A stretch of 45,893 nt of DNA from Gammaproteobacteria bacterium (lineage in GTDB: Bacteria; Pseudomonadota; Gammaproteobacteria; Chromatiales; Chromatiaceae), in contig JANEMA010000010.1 of NCBI GenBank assembly GCA_024510845.1, positions 1 through 45,893 on the forward strand, given 5' to 3'. Below, in pieces: positions 27,215 through 37,387 of the stretch. The notes under the pieces are model-generated. The model was not told the origin of the DNA. It was given only the letters and a program-made list of their open reading frames with translations, and ran no database searches. How positions within the stretch are numbered: position 1 is the first letter of the stretch; every line of letters starts with the position of its first letter. The position numbers were made by a program, and so were the translations under genes.

Positions 27215-28621
27215 TCAACGATGCTTGACATGTTTCATCAAGCGTCGACGCTTGCTCACCTGACGCACCGTGAGCTTGTTGCGCTTGCCTTCATAGGGAT
27301 TCTTTCCGGCCTTGAACTCGATGCGCAATGGCGTGCCATGCAGGTCGAAGGCCTCGCGGAAGCGGTTGACCAGGTAACGCCGGTAGGCTGCCGGTACCTT
27401 GTCGACCTGATTGCCATGCACCACAATGACAGGCGGGTTCCTGCCGCCCTGGTGGGCATAACGCAGCTTGATGCGCCGACCGCGTACCATCGGCGGCTGG
27501 TGTTCGCTCACGGCCTTTTCCAGGATCCGGGTCAACTCCGGGGTCGAAAGGTCGCGGGTCGCCGCACGGTAAGCGGTATCGACCGCCTCGATCAGGTCCC
27601 CCACACCGCTGCCGTGCAGTGCCGAGACGAAGCGCCAGTCGGCAAAACCGAGAAACGGCAGCCGACGCTGCATCTCGACCTTGATGTGCTCGCGCTGATC
27701 CGGATCGAGGCCGTCCCACTTGTTGATCACCACCACCAGGGCACACCCGGAATCGAGCACATGACCGGCGATCGTGGCGTCCTGTTCGGCAATGCCCTGG
27801 TGGGCATCGAGCACCAGCAGCACCACATTGGCCTGCTCAATGGCCTGCAGCGTCTTGATGACACTGAACTTCTCGATAGCCTCGCCAATGCGTGCACGAC
27901 GCCGCACGCCAGCGGTATCGATCAAAGTGCAGGGTCGGCCGTCATGCTCGAAGGGGATGAAGATGGCGTCGCGCGTAGTACCCGGCCGGTCGAAGGTGAC
28001 AACCCGCTCCTCGCCGAGCAGGCGGTTGATCAGCGTGGACTTGCCGACGTTTGGCCGGCCCACCACGGCGATCTGCACACCGGCACACTGCCCCGGCAGG
28101 AGTTCGTCGTCCGCCGCGTCTTCCCCGACTTCCGGCAGGGTACGCAAGACGCCATTGATCAGCGAACGCACACCACGACCGTGCGCCGCAGCAACAGGGT
28201 ATGATTCACCCAACCCCAGGACATGAAACTCGTTGGCCACCGTATCCTGATCCAGGCCATCGATCTTGTTCACGACGAGCGTCACCGGCTTGCCGATGCG
28301 ACGCAGGCGCTCGACAATGATTTCATCCCCCACGGTGAGGCCGTCGCGCGCATCGACCAGTAGGATCAGGTGATCGGCCTCACCGATGGCCGCCTGCACC
28401 TGCTGCTCCATGAGCCCATCGATTCCATTACGATCACCGCTGATACCACCGGTGTCGACCACCAGGTAGGGAAAATCCCCCAGCCTGCCGACACCGTACT
28501 GGCGGTCACGGGTCAGTCCTGGCTGATCGGCCACCAGGGCATCGCGGCTACGAGTGAGCCGATTGAACAGGGTAGACTTTCCGACGTTGGGCCGCCCCAC
28601 CAGGGCGATGACAGGCAGCAT
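27215..28621 (-). CDS. der: Ribosome biogenesis GTPase Der (EngA)
   Basis: A 468-residue protein with two tandem GTPase domains and a KH-like C-terminal domain, needed for 50S assembly. G1 motifs [14 protein letters not shown] (residues 8-21) and [15 protein letters not shown] (about 190), with G3 DTGG and DTAG and G4 NKID and NKWD. The basic C-terminus ends [12 protein letters not shown]. It follows bamB after 3 bases, the standard bamB-der arrangement. Confidence 0.97.
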   Translation of the reverse strand: MLPVIALVGRPNVGKSTLFNRLTRSRDALVADQPGLTRDRQYGVGRLGDFPYLVVDTGGISGDRNGIDGLMEQQVQAAIGEADHLILLVDARDGLTVGDEIIVERLRRIGKPVTLVVNKIDGLDQDTVANEFHVLGLGESYPVAAAHGRGVRSLINGVLRTLPEVGEDAADDELLPGQCAGVQIAVVGRPNVGKSTLINRLLGEERVVTFDRPGTTRDAIFIPFEHDGRPCTLIDTAGVRRRARIGEAIEKFSVIKTLQAIEQANVVLLVLDAHQGIAEQDATIAGHVLDSGCALVVVINKWDGLDPDQREHIKVEMQRRLPFLGFADWRFVSALHGSGVGDLIEAVDTAYRAATRDLSTPELTRILEKAVSEHQPPMVRGRRIKLRYAHQGGRNPPVIVVHGNQVDKVPAAYRRYLVNRFREAFDLHGTPLRIEFKAGKNPYEGKRNKLTVRQVSKRRRLMKHVKHR

Positions 28622-28624
28622 GGA

Positions 28625-29800
28625 TCAGCGCACCGGCACCAGTTGCAGGGCGGCCAGCTCACCACCGTCACCCATCACGAAGAGTCTACCATCGGCCACC
28701 AGCACACCGTGCGTGATGGGATCACTGCCGACGCGACCACGCCCCACCAGCGCACCGTCCTCGGCGGACAACAGGTGCAAATAGCCATCGAAATCGCCGA
28801 CGATGACCACATCACCCAGTGCGGCCACATCGGACAACTGGCGGTTCTTCAACACCTCCTGACGCCACCGCGCCGCGCCACTGTCGGCATCCAGCGCCCA
28901 GACAAATCCATTGGCATCACTGGCATAGACGTCGTAACGCCCGGCTGCCATTCCACTGTAGGAAGAAAACTTGCGCCGCCAGAGTACGCTGCCAGAAGAC
29001 TCCTCGACGGCCGCCACCTCACCCTGGTAGGTCACCACGTAGATCAGGCCGTCGATCACCAGCGGGTTGCCATCGATGTCCGCCAGGCGTTCGAGCTCGG
29101 AACGGCCACGCGGCACGGCGACCGTCGCCTCCCAGCGCACATCACCGGTACGAATATCCAGATTCACCAGCTTGCCACCGGCCATACCGCAAAGCACGTG
29201 GTCGCCACTGGCCACCGGGTCAGCCGTACCACGCAGGGTCAGCACCGGGATCTCGCGCTCGTAGCGCCAGCGTTCCTCGCCGGTGTCCGCATCCAGCCCC
29301 TGTACCTTGCCATCGATGGTGTGTACCACCACCCGGCCCAGGGCCACGACCGGCGTGGACAGCTCTTCGCTGCTGACGCTCGTCCGCCATTTCAGACTGC
29401 CGTCGTCAGCCGACAGGGCAATGACCTCCGCATCCAGGGTGCCGACCACCACCAGCCCCTCGGCGGCACCCGGCCCACCGGACAAGGGTGCCTCCAGGTC
29501 TACCGACCAGAGCGTGCGCCCGGTATCGGCATCCAGAGCCATCACCCGCCCGTCGGCGTCGGCCACATAGAGCCGCCCGTTCACATAATGCGGCACCAGA
29601 TGCAGACGAAGATCACCGGCTCCGCCTCCGATATCAGTCTGCCAGCGCGCCTCGAGCCGCACCTTTTCGGTGATGTCCTGCAACGCAGCAGGCGGATCGA
29701 TCTCGGCAGGCGCCAGCCAGTCGCCGATCGAAGAACAGCCCCCCAGGAGCACCCAGGCACCCAGCAGCAAGGCCCGGCGCATTACATGAGTCAAGGTCAC
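28625..29800 (-). CDS. bamB: Outer membrane protein assembly factor BamB
   Basis: A 391-residue outer-membrane lipoprotein of the BAM complex. The signal peptide ends in the lipobox LLGGC with lipidated Cys22; Ser at +2 predicts outer-membrane sorting. The rest is an eight-bladed PQQ-like beta propeller with recurring GRVMALDADTGRTLW, VIALSADDGSLKW and VQGLDADTGEERW blades. The start overlaps the yfgM stop by 4 bases. It is in the standard yfgM-bamB-der order. Confidence 0.95.
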   Translation of the reverse strand: MTLTHVMRRALLLGAWVLLGGCSSIGDWLAPAEIDPPAALQDITEKVRLEARWQTDIGGGAGDLRLHLVPHYVNGRLYVADADGRVMALDADTGRTLWSVDLEAPLSGGPGAAEGLVVVGTLDAEVIALSADDGSLKWRTSVSSEELSTPVVALGRVVVHTIDGKVQGLDADTGEERWRYEREIPVLTLRGTADPVASGDHVLCGMAGGKLVNLDIRTGDVRWEATVAVPRGRSELERLADIDGNPLVIDGLIYVVTYQGEVAAVEESSGSVLWRRKFSSYSGMAAGRYDVYASDANGFVWALDADSGAARWRQEVLKNRQLSDVAALGDVVIVGDFDGYLHLLSAEDGALVGRGRVGSDPITHGVLVADGRLFVMGDGGELAALQLVPVR

Positions 29801-30417
29801 GACGCCTCCCCCCCCTTGCCCAGAGCCTGATATTTCATGCGTACCAGTTCATTGGTGGCACCGGCCCGCATGGCCACCTCGTAGGCCTCGCGCGCCGCGG
29901 CGGTGTCACCCTTCGCCCGAGCAATGTCACCGCGCAGCTCGGCTACAACCGCCGGCATGAAGTCCTTTTTTATCTCGGAGAGCACGCGTGCCGCGCGCTC
30001 CTGTTTGCCGATATCGAGCAGTACTCGAGCCTGCCGAACCCGGGCCAGGTCACCGATCACCGAATCGGGAGCATGCGCGGCGACCCATTGCAGATTCTCT
30101 ACCGCGGTACCCTTCTCGCCTCTCTCGTAGGCAATCTGGGCAAGTTTCATCGCAGCGAGGCTGGCATAGACCGACTCGGGAAACTCACCGAGCAGATGCT
30201 TACCGGCACTCTGCGCCGTGTCCATGTCATCGCCAAGCATCTGCTCATAGAGTATCGAGGCCGCCTCGGCCTGCCCCCGTTGCCAGCCCTGCCAACCCTG
30301 CCAGCCGAAGATGGCCGCCAAACCCAGCACCGCTCCGGCGATGACCGAACGCCCGTTCTCCTTCCACCAGTTCCTGATGGCTTCGATCTGCTCTTCTTCC
30401 TCCAGATACGCACTCAT
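29797..30417 (-). CDS. yfgM: YfgM-like TPR protein anchored in the inner membrane
   Basis: A 206-residue protein with a short cytoplasmic N-terminus (EEEEQIEAIRNWWKENG), one transmembrane helix (around 22-40, SVIAGAVLGLAAIFGWQGW) and a periplasmic TPR-like domain. E. coli YfgM associates with PpiD and the SecYEG translocon and works with periplasmic chaperones. It overlaps bamB by 4 bases and follows hisS by 16, as in many gammaproteobacteria. Confidence 0.9.
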   Translation of the reverse strand: MSAYLEEEEQIEAIRNWWKENGRSVIAGAVLGLAAIFGWQGWQGWQRGQAEAASILYEQMLGDDMDTAQSAGKHLLGEFPESVYASLAAMKLAQIAYERGEKGTAVENLQWVAAHAPDSVIGDLARVRQARVLLDIGKQERAARVLSEIKKDFMPAVVAELRGDIARAKGDTAAAREAYEVAMRAGATNELVRMKYQALGKGGEAS

Positions 30418-30433
30418 GTGCCGCTCCTCGATG

Positions 30434-31711
30434 TCATGACTTGTCGAAAATCTCGGCCAAGCGCCCGACCAGGCAATCCACAGCTACCGCTTCCTGCGGC
30501 AGTTTGTTGCGCAGGTGCTTGATACCGATCTCACCACGCGCCAATTCGTCCTCACCGAGCACCAGGGCAATGCGTGCGCCGCTGTGGTCGGCACGCTTGA
30601 ACTGTGCCTTGAAGGCGCCGTTGCCACAATGCGCCAACACGCGCAACTGAGGCAAGGCGTCGCGCACGCGCTCGGCGAGCACCAGCGCCTCGCGCCGTGC
30701 CGCCTCACCCCTTTGCACCAGATAGATGTCGGCACGCGCTGTCTCGGGCAAACGGCCGTCTGCCTCGAGCAGCGCGATCAGACGTTCCACTCCCATGGCG
30801 AAACCGACTGCGGGCGTGGAACGGCCTCCGAGCTGAGCGACCAGACTATCGTAACGTCCCCCAGCGCAGACCGTACCCTGGGCACCGAGCCGGTCGGTCA
30901 CCCATTCGAATACGGTCAGCGAATAGTAATCCAGGCCGCGCACCAGGCGAGGGTTGAACACGAACCTCACACCGGCCGCCTTCAGCAGCGTCTGCAACTG
31001 CTCGAAATGCCGCCGCGAACCCTCGCCAAGAAGATCGGCCAGCACCGGTGCCCCGGCAACCAGTTCTGCCATATCGGGGTTCTTGGTATCGAGGATGCGC
31101 AGGGGATTGCTGTGCAGACGCCGGCGGCTATCCTCATCGAGTGCATCGTGGTGACACCCGAAATAGGCCACCAGTTCCTGGCGGTAGGCGGCCCGTTCCT
31201 CAGCGGTGCCCAACGAATTGAGTTGCAACTCCAGACCATCGATACCGAGTGCCTTCCACAATCGCGCGGTGATGAAAATCAGCTCGGCATCGATGTCGGG
31301 GCCGGCCATGCCAAAAGTCTCCACACCGATCTGCTGAAACTGCCGATAACGCCCTTTCTGCGGACGCTCATGACGAAACATGGGGCCCTGATACCAAAGC
31401 CGTTGCGTCTGATTGTGCAGCAGGCCATGTTCCAGCACGGCGCGCACACAACCGGCCGTGCCCTCCGGACGCAGGGTCAGTCTGTCGCCATTGCGATCCT
31501 CGAAGGTGTACATCTCCTTCTCGACGATATCGGTAACCTCGCCAATGGAACGCTTGAACAGCTCGGTGAATTCCACGATGGGCATCCGGACCTCCTGGTA
31601 ACCGTAACGGCCCAGGACCTCACGCACGCACGCTTCGAGATATTGCCAGTGTCGCGTCTGGCTGGGCAGCACATCGTGCATGCCCCGGATTGCCTGGATG
31701 TTCTTTTCCAT
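30434..31711 (-). CDS. hisS: Histidyl-tRNA synthetase
   Basis: A 425-residue class II synthetase. Motif 1 is at [16 protein letters not shown]...YEVRMPIVE, motif 2 at [19 protein letters not shown], and the histidine-specific motifs at [15 protein letters not shown] and [14 protein letters not shown]. The C-terminal anticodon domain starts near DIYLVQRGE. Length is normal (E. coli 424). Upstream, only 48 bases separate it from rodZ; ispG, normally there, is absent. Confidence 0.97.
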   Translation of the reverse strand: MEKNIQAIRGMHDVLPSQTRHWQYLEACVREVLGRYGYQEVRMPIVEFTELFKRSIGEVTDIVEKEMYTFEDRNGDRLTLRPEGTAGCVRAVLEHGLLHNQTQRLWYQGPMFRHERPQKGRYRQFQQIGVETFGMAGPDIDAELIFITARLWKALGIDGLELQLNSLGTAEERAAYRQELVAYFGCHHDALDEDSRRRLHSNPLRILDTKNPDMAELVAGAPVLADLLGEGSRRHFEQLQTLLKAAGVRFVFNPRLVRGLDYYSLTVFEWVTDRLGAQGTVCAGGRYDSLVAQLGGRSTPAVGFAMGVERLIALLEADGRLPETARADIYLVQRGEAARREALVLAERVRDALPQLRVLAHCGNGAFKAQFKRADHSGARIALVLGEDELARGEIGIKHLRNKLPQEAVAVDCLVGRLAEIFDKS

Positions 31712-31759
31712 GTCGTCGATAGGTCCTCTGCGGCGAACACAGGCAACTACAAAGGGAGC

Positions 31760-32617
31760 TCAGGGTTCGAGGGTGAAACGCGCCACGTTGCGCTGGATAT
31801 GTCGCGCCAGGTCGTAAGGCTCGCCATCCACTCGCAACTCCACGGCGCGGGCATTGCCCAGCACCACGGTATAGGGTGGTGTGCCTCCAAGACGACGCTC
31901 GGTACCACGCTTCATGATACCGATGAGCTTGTACTCACGGCGGCTGTCACGAATATCCACCCAACTGTCACCGAGGAAACGCACCACCACCTCCGACGAC
32001 ACACCCGTCGGCTCTGGCTCTGACTCTGGCTTTGTCTCCGACACCGTTTCCGCTGCCGGCGGAGAAGCAGCGAACGCAGGCGACTCAGCCTCGACCGTCT
32101 CTGCCACCGGGGCATCTGCGACCCTGTCCGACGATTGTCCGGAAGACGCAGCCACTGGCGTCGTCTCGGGCCCTTCCTGCCAACGGGTGAAATAACGGTC
32201 CAGATAGCCCTGCCACCACATAAGCATCAGTCCCACAACCACCAGCCAGATGACCACTCCGGGCCAACGCCGACGAAGATGCGGATCAGCCTCCAGTCGC
32301 GGGCTCTTGTCGAGAAGGCCCTGGTAATCCTCTTCTGGCCACTGGCGATTGAACTGGGCAAGCACCGATCCGACCGGCAGATTCACCGCCCGTGCGTAGT
32401 TGCGAACATAGCCACGCACGAAGACGCGCGCCGGCATTTCCGAGTAGTCGTCGTGTTCGAGGGCATCGACCACATCGGCGGTGAGGTGGATACGTGCCGC
32501 CAGCTTAGCCATATCGAGATTGCAGGCCATGCGGGCCGATCTGAGACGCTCGCCCATACCTGGAACCGTCAGCCGGGTCTCTCCCTCGTTCTCTTGCTTT
32601 GCAGTAACAGCATTCAT
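31760..32617 (-). CDS. rodZ: RodZ-like cytoskeletal/HTH membrane protein
   Basis: A 285-residue protein with an N-terminal Xre-type HTH (GERLRSARMACNLDMAKLAA, around 21-90), a transmembrane helix (about 119-139, VVIWLVVVGLMLMWW), a Pro/Glu/Ser-rich linker and a C-terminal DUF4115 beta domain (SWVDIRDSRREY to the end). RodZ anchors MreB and helps set rod shape. The start [10 protein letters not shown] at 32617 overlaps the pilW stop by 4 bases. An upstream extension to 32836 is the antisense-like read-through of pilW and was rejected. Confidence 0.9.
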   Translation of the reverse strand: MNAVTAKQENEGETRLTVPGMGERLRSARMACNLDMAKLAARIHLTADVVDALEHDDYSEMPARVFVRGYVRNYARAVNLPVGSVLAQFNRQWPEEDYQGLLDKSPRLEADPHLRRRWPGVVIWLVVVGLMLMWWQGYLDRYFTRWQEGPETTPVAASSGQSSDRVADAPVAETVEAESPAFAASPPAAETVSETKPESEPEPTGVSSEVVVRFLGDSWVDIRDSRREYKLIGIMKRGTERRLGGTPPYTVVLGNARAVELRVDGEPYDLARHIQRNVARFTLEP

Positions 32618-33411
32618 TGTAACGTCTCCAGGAAACGGGCCTGTTCGGAATCGGGGAAACGCACCCGCAGCTTCGTAGCATAACCGGCCATCTGTTCCCT
32701 GTCTCCGAGCCGTTTCTCGGTACGCACACCGAGCCACAACGAATCGGCAGTATGGGGCGCCACTTCGGCATAGCGTTGCAGGTAAGCGCGTGAGGACAGG
32801 AATCGTTTCTGTTCGAAGGTGATGAAGGCCATGCACAACAACGCTGGCGCAAAACGCGGATTGGCGCTCAGGGCGGCACGATAGTCCTTCTCGGCCTGTA
32901 CCACATCACCCCTTTTCTCCGCACAGGATCCCGCGTTGTACGAAGCAATCCAGGGCGTCGGGTAAAGTGGATCCTTCAACACCCATCGAAAGTAGGGATC
33001 GGCCTCGCCATAACGTTTCCGCGCACACAACCATGAACCCAGTGCATTCAACGCATAAGGATCGTGCGGTGCCAGCTCCACAGCCTTCTTGAAGGCCTTT
33101 CCAGCAGGTTCCATCTGACCCAGACGCTGACGCACCACTCCCAACAAGGTATAGGCCCCAGCGCACCTGGGGTCCGCCAGTATGGCCTTGCGCGTATTCT
33201 CGAGGGCCTCGCCAATCTTGCCTTCGGCCAGGTAAGCACCACCCAGCTCCACGTAGACATCCGCAGGACTGGGACTCCTGAGCGAGGATCCCAGGTCCCC
33301 TGTATTGTCCCCACTGGATCCAGCATCCGGATGCATCCCCCGGATCTGGCATCCCGCCATCAGGAACACGAGAGCCAAAACCGTCGCTCCGCGAATCACT
33401 GCCCCCCTCAT
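32614..33411 (-). CDS. pilW: Type IV pilus biogenesis/stability lipoprotein PilW (PilF)
   Basis: A 265-residue outer-membrane lipoprotein pilotin with six TPR-like repeats that helps the PilQ secretin insert. The signal peptide ends LMAGC with Cys21 lipidated. TPRs begin at [19 protein letters not shown] and continue with [14 protein letters not shown] and [18 protein letters not shown]. It overlaps rlmN and rodZ by 4 bases on each side, so the three are tightly coupled. Its presence suggests type IV pili, although no other pil gene is in the window. Confidence 0.9.
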   Translation of the reverse strand: MRGAVIRGATVLALVFLMAGCQIRGMHPDAGSSGDNTGDLGSSLRSPSPADVYVELGGAYLAEGKIGEALENTRKAILADPRCAGAYTLLGVVRQRLGQMEPAGKAFKKAVELAPHDPYALNALGSWLCARKRYGEADPYFRWVLKDPLYPTPWIASYNAGSCAEKRGDVVQAEKDYRAALSANPRFAPALLCMAFITFEQKRFLSSRAYLQRYAEVAPHTADSLWLGVRTEKRLGDREQMAGYATKLRVRFPDSEQARFLETLQ

Positions 33412-34496
33412 GCGCGCCCTTCCGCCGCAGTACCGCTCCTGCGCAATTGCCGGCGACTGCGGTCGCGTACCTTGCCCACCAGCTGGCCGCAGGCGGCGTC
33501 GATATCATCCCCCCGGGTCTTGCGGGTGATGGTGATGATGCCGGCACGGATCAGGCACTGGCGGAAGGCATTGATGCGCTCCGGTGGCGAAGTGCGATAG
33601 TCCGTACCGGGAAAGGGATTGAACGGAATGAGATTGACCTTGGACGGAATACCCTGCAACAGACGGATCAGTGCCTTTGCATGGGCAGTGCTGTCGTTGA
33701 CTCCATCGAGCATGACATATTCCCAGGTGATCTTGCGCCGTTTCTCGCCGGCAATGTAGTCACGGCAGGCAGGGATCAACTCTTCCAGGGGATACTTGCG
33801 GTTGATCGGCACCAGCTCGTCACGCAGGGCATTGTCGGGCGCGTGCAGCGAGACCGCCAGACTGATGTTGCTCACCTCGCGCAGCTGGCGCAATGCCGGC
33901 ACGATGCCAGAGGTGCTCAGCGTTACCCGCGCCCTGGCGATCAGGTAGGCCAGATCCTCTGTCATGAGCCGCATCGCCCGCACCACATTGTCGAAATTGG
34001 CCAGCGGCTCACCCATGCCCATCAACACCACGTTTCTCGGCGACTGTCCCAATTCGCGGGTCGCCAACCACACCTGACCGATGATCTCGGCAGTGGTGAG
34101 GTTGCGGTTGAAGCCCTGGCGGGCGGTAGAACAAAAAGAACAGTCGAGCACACAGCCCACTTGCGAAGACACACAGATAGTGCTGCGATCCCCGTCCGGG
34201 ATGCAGACCGTTTCGATACGCTGACCATCATCCAGCTCCAGCACCCACTTGGTGGTACCATCCAGTGAAGGTTGCTCGAAGACGATCTCGGGCAGGCCAA
34301 TCCATGTCTCCGCGACCAGCCGCTCGCGCAACACCTTGGGCAGATCGGTCATCTGCACGAAATCGGTAACCCCATGCTTGTGGATCCATTTCAACAAATT
34401 GCGACCATGAAAGGGTTTGAAACCCATGTTCGCCACCAGGGCTTCCATTTCCTGGCGATCCAGATCCAGAAGATTGGTGCGTTCAGTCTCACCCAT
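33408..34496 (-). CDS. rlmN: Dual-specificity 23S rRNA/tRNA m2A methyltransferase RlmN
   Basis: A 362-residue radical-SAM enzyme that methylates C2 of A2503 in 23S rRNA and A37 of some tRNAs. The SAM cluster motif is C-x3-C-x2-C in [18 protein letters not shown]. The cysteine-thiyl segment is near the C-terminus ([20 protein letters not shown], with the conserved Cys), and [13 protein letters not shown] is typical. It begins 6 bases after the ndk relic and overlaps pilW by 4. The ndk-rlmN-pilW-rodZ order is ancestral in gammaproteobacteria. Confidence 0.96.
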   Translation of the reverse strand: MGETERTNLLDLDRQEMEALVANMGFKPFHGRNLLKWIHKHGVTDFVQMTDLPKVLRERLVAETWIGLPEIVFEQPSLDGTTKWVLELDDGQRIETVCIPDGDRSTICVSSQVGCVLDCSFCSTARQGFNRNLTTAEIIGQVWLATRELGQSPRNVVLMGMGEPLANFDNVVRAMRLMTEDLAYLIARARVTLSTSGIVPALRQLREVSNISLAVSLHAPDNALRDELVPINRKYPLEELIPACRDYIAGEKRRKITWEYVMLDGVNDSTAHAKALIRLLQGIPSKVNLIPFNPFPGTDYRTSPPERINAFRQCLIRAGIITITRKTRGDDIDAACGQLVGKVRDRSRRQLRRSGTAAEGRA

Positions 34497-34502
34497 GAAC
34501 GT

Positions 34503-34649
34503 TCAGTGCGTACGCTCGCACACCCGTTCGGGGAAGAAGAAATCGATCTCGACCGCGACGGTCTCCAGCGCATCCGAAGCATGCACCGAAGACGTCTTCC
34601 TGGCCACGGCGTCAGGTTCGATGATCGACAAAGTGCGTTCGATTACCAT
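34503..34649 (-). pseudogene. ndk: ndk relic: in-frame internal deletion of nucleoside diphosphate kinase
   Basis: The 48-codon frame reads MVIERTLSIIEPDAVARK followed directly by TSSVHASDALETVAVEID, then FFFPERVCERTH and stop. The first part matches the Ndk N-terminus (family: M-IERTLSIIKPDAVA). The second matches the C-terminal end with the active-site histidine region (family: V-HGSD..E-A-EI-FFF). About 95 residues between them are missing (a normal Ndk is about 140-143). The IIKPDAV lysine that binds phosphates is Glu here. His23 corresponds to the catalytic His. The RBS is poor. Position just before rlmN is the usual ndk location. The product cannot fold as Ndk. Confidence 0.88.
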
Positions 34650-34818
34650 TACGGACTTCCCGATAATTCATAAAGTCGTGTTGAGGATCAAATATCGAAA
34701 CGTCTGCGAGACAATCCGGGAACTCCCCCACCCCATCTGCTCATGCAGAAAAACCGCTGGCAGACGGCGTTCCCCGCTCGATTGCCGAATACTGTTTTTC
34801 TTGTGAAATCGACCGGTT

Positions 34819-34848
34819 ATTATAGTCGTTCCAGGCAAAGTCCGCCAA
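34819..34848 (-). promoter_or_regulatory. Sigma70 promoter upstream of the ndk relic and rlmN operon
   Basis: On the minus strand: TTGGCG (34848-34843), an 18-base spacer and a perfect TATAAT (34824-34819). The transcript would have a leader of about 160 bases before the ndk relic ATG. It probably drives rlmN, pilW, rodZ and hisS, retained from ndk. The rest of 34650-34955 shows nothing else. Confidence 0.65.
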
Positions 34849-34955
34849 TTCGGCTCAGGAATACGGCTGCAGATCACAGAACGCTGTCACCGGCAGCAAT
34901 CGCTCCTCGCGAAAGCCGTGCCCGACATCCGGTACGATCCCGCCCCGCCGACGCC

Positions 34956-37160
34956 TCAGGTCTGACGGTGCACCTCGAGCACATCGGGGATCTGCGCCAG
35001 CTGACCCATCACCCGGGCAAGTTGCGCCATGTCGTCCACCTCTACGGTGACGCGCATACTGGCCGTCTCCTCGCGGCGATCGGACTGGCTGTTGACTCCC
35101 AGCACACGGATGTCGGCATTGGCAAACACCGACGTGATATCGCGCAACAGGCCCTTGCGGTCACCGGCATAGAGATGAATATCGGCGATGAATTGCGAAC
35201 CCTGCTGCCCCTCGGACCAGACCGACGGCAACAATCGCCGACGATTCTCCTCATCCATCTTCTGTATCACCCGACAGTCCTGCCGATGGATGGTGATACC
35301 ACGTCCACGTGTGACGTAGCCGACGATCGGGTCCGGAGGCACCGGCTTGCAACAGCCCGCCATATGGGCCATGAGGTCGCCCACGCCCTGCACCACCACG
35401 GTGCCCGAGGCCACACCCACAGCAAGCCGTTGCACGTGCGCACGCTCGATGATCGCCTCTTCGGGCACCAGACAGACTTCCTCCGGCCGGTCCACGACCT
35501 GGCTGTTGGCCGCCTGGATGACCGAAAGATCACCCCGCCCCACCGCGGCCAGCAGCTCGTCCGCCTTGTGAAAGTAAAAACGCCGTGCCAACTTCTCCAG
35601 GTCGGGCAGAGGAAGCCCCAGACGCTGGAATTCGCGCTCCAGTGCCTGCCGGCCCATGCTCAAGTGCTGCTCGCGGTCCTGCTGCTTGAACCACTGGCGG
35701 ATACGTGAGCGCGCCCGTACGGTGACCACGTATCCACTGCGCGGATCCAGCCAATCGCGACTCGGCCCACCCTCACGCGCGGTGATGATCTCCACCCGGT
35801 CACCGCTCTCCATTGATCGATTGAGCGGCACCATGCGGCCATTGACCTTGGCACCGCGGCATCGGTGACCAACATCGGTATGGATGGCATAGGAAAAATC
35901 CACCGGAGTAGCGCCACGCGGCAGCTCGATGACCTTGCCGTTGGGGGTAAGTACATAGATGCGCCGTGCCTCGTATTCCTCATCTTCGGGAAGCCCCCCG
36001 GCATCATTGCCGTTCTGCCGCTCGAGCCAGGCGCGCATCCAGGCAATACGCCGCTCCAGCTCGGAATCCGCACGATCGTTCTCCTTGTAACGCCAGTGCG
36101 CGGCCACACCTCGCTCGGCCAGTTCATGCATCTGCCGGGTACGCACCTGTACTTCCAGCGGGCGACCGTCGTCACCCACCACCGCGGTATGCAAGGACTG
36201 ATAGCCATTGGGTTTGGGGTGCGCGATATAGTCGTCGAACTCGCCGGGAATGGGCCGCCATTCACCATGCGCCATGCCCAACACCTCGTAGCACTGGGAT
36301 ACCGTTTCGACCAACACACGCACCGCACGTACATCCATCACCTGCTCGAAATTGAGGTGCTTCTGCCGCATCTTGTTCCAGATGCTGTAGATATGCTTGG
36401 GCCGCCCCATCACCTCAGCATCGATGTCCTGCTCATGGCACAGGCGCTCGATGCGTTCGACCACATCACGGATGAAGGCCTCGCGCTCGCTGCGCTTGCC
36501 CTCCAGCCGCGCAGCCAGTTCCTTGTATTCGGCAGGTTCCAGATAACGCAGGCAGAGGTCCTCAAGCTCCCACTTGATCCGCCACACGCCCAGACGGTTG
36601 GCCAGCGGCGCATGCACCCATCGCGTCTCCAGGGCAATCAGACGCTGCAGCTCGGGATCGAGCCGCTTGAGTCCACGCATCAGACGCAGACGCTTGGCCA
36701 GCAACACCAGCAGGGAACGCACATCGCCGGCCAGATCGAGCAGCAGACGACACAGTTTCTCGACATTCTCAGGATCGTGATGGGCACTGGCAACAGACAG
36801 TTCACGGATGCGCCCCACCTGCTCAACCATGTGCTGCACCGACTCGCCGAAGCGCTCACGCACCTCCGCGGGCTCGTAACCGGACTCGCCCTGCCACTCG
36901 GAGAGAAGACCCGCGATCAGAGTATACGTATCGAGCTTGAGCCGATCGAGGATATCCGCAGTGTGCAGCAGACCCAACAACATGTCGGTTCCATCGACGA
37001 ACTGCTGACCGACATGCACCCGCCGTGCCACCGCGACGGCCTCGCGCAGGCGGGCGATCTCGTCTCGCGACCGGCGCTCGGCCAGTCCGTCAATCCAGCG
37101 CGCGATGTCGTCGTCGCATGGAACCCCCTCAAGGGGCAGTTGGGTGCTCAAGGAAACCAA
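34956..37160 (-). CDS. relA: (p)ppGpp synthetase RelA, hydrolase-dead
   Basis: A 734-residue RelA. The N-terminal HD hydrolase domain has lost its active site: the expected HD of 'ALLHD' reads AGLLSEWQGE (around residue 87). The synthetase domain carries the ExDD signature EFDDYIAHPKPNGYQSLHT (Glu307, Asp309, Asp310) of monofunctional RelA. It continues with a TGS domain (IYVLTPNGKVIELPRG), a zinc/CC region (MAGCCKPVPPD) and a C-terminal ACT domain (IADIHLYAGDRKGLLRDI). It starts with TTG 10 bases after iscX, with a poor RBS. relA is not usually attached to the isc operon. Confidence 0.95.
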   Translation of the reverse strand: MVSLSTQLPLEGVPCDDDIARWIDGLAERRSRDEIARLREAVAVARRVHVGQQFVDGTDMLLGLLHTADILDRLKLDTYTLIAGLLSEWQGESGYEPAEVRERFGESVQHMVEQVGRIRELSVASAHHDPENVEKLCRLLLDLAGDVRSLLVLLAKRLRLMRGLKRLDPELQRLIALETRWVHAPLANRLGVWRIKWELEDLCLRYLEPAEYKELAARLEGKRSEREAFIRDVVERIERLCHEQDIDAEVMGRPKHIYSIWNKMRQKHLNFEQVMDVRAVRVLVETVSQCYEVLGMAHGEWRPIPGEFDDYIAHPKPNGYQSLHTAVVGDDGRPLEVQVRTRQMHELAERGVAAHWRYKENDRADSELERRIAWMRAWLERQNGNDAGGLPEDEEYEARRIYVLTPNGKVIELPRGATPVDFSYAIHTDVGHRCRGAKVNGRMVPLNRSMESGDRVEIITAREGGPSRDWLDPRSGYVVTVRARSRIRQWFKQQDREQHLSMGRQALEREFQRLGLPLPDLEKLARRFYFHKADELLAAVGRGDLSVIQAANSQVVDRPEEVCLVPEEAIIERAHVQRLAVGVASGTVVVQGVGDLMAHMAGCCKPVPPDPIVGYVTRGRGITIHRQDCRVIQKMDEENRRRLLPSVWSEGQQGSQFIADIHLYAGDRKGLLRDITSVFANADIRVLGVNSQSDRREETASMRVTVEVDDMAQLARVMGQLAQIPDVLEVHRQT

Positions 37161-37170
37161 AGGAGCCGAT

Positions 37171-37374
37171 TCAATCTTCCCGTTCTTCGATCCACATCAT
37201 CTGGATGGCCTCCAGGATCTTCTCGCCACAGCGCTCCCTGGTGTCCCTGAAGTCGGGCAGTTCGAGCACCCAGTGCATCAGGTCGACGAAATTGACCTTC
37301 GAAGGTTCCACATCGGGGTGCGCCTCGTCCAGATCGACGACTATGTCCGAGACATCGGTCCATTTCAGGCCCAT
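37171..37374 (-). CDS. iscX: Fe-S assembly adaptor IscX
   Basis: A 67-residue acidic protein starting MGLKWTDVSDIVVDLDEAHP and ending QMMWIEERED, matching IscX (YfhJ). IscX binds IscS and modulates cluster assembly and may act as an iron-sensing regulator. It lies 13 bases downstream of fdx, as the last gene of the isc operon proper. Confidence 0.95.
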   Translation of the reverse strand: MGLKWTDVSDIVVDLDEAHPDVEPSKVNFVDLMHWVLELPDFRDTRERCGEKILEAIQMMWIEERED

Positions 37375-37387
37375 GGCGCTATGCTCC

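Noticed and set aside
34668..34877. 69-residue minus-strand frame in the relA-ndk gap
   Set aside because: Its start lies upstream of the TATAAT at 34819-34824, so the mRNA from that promoter would not include it; no similarity.
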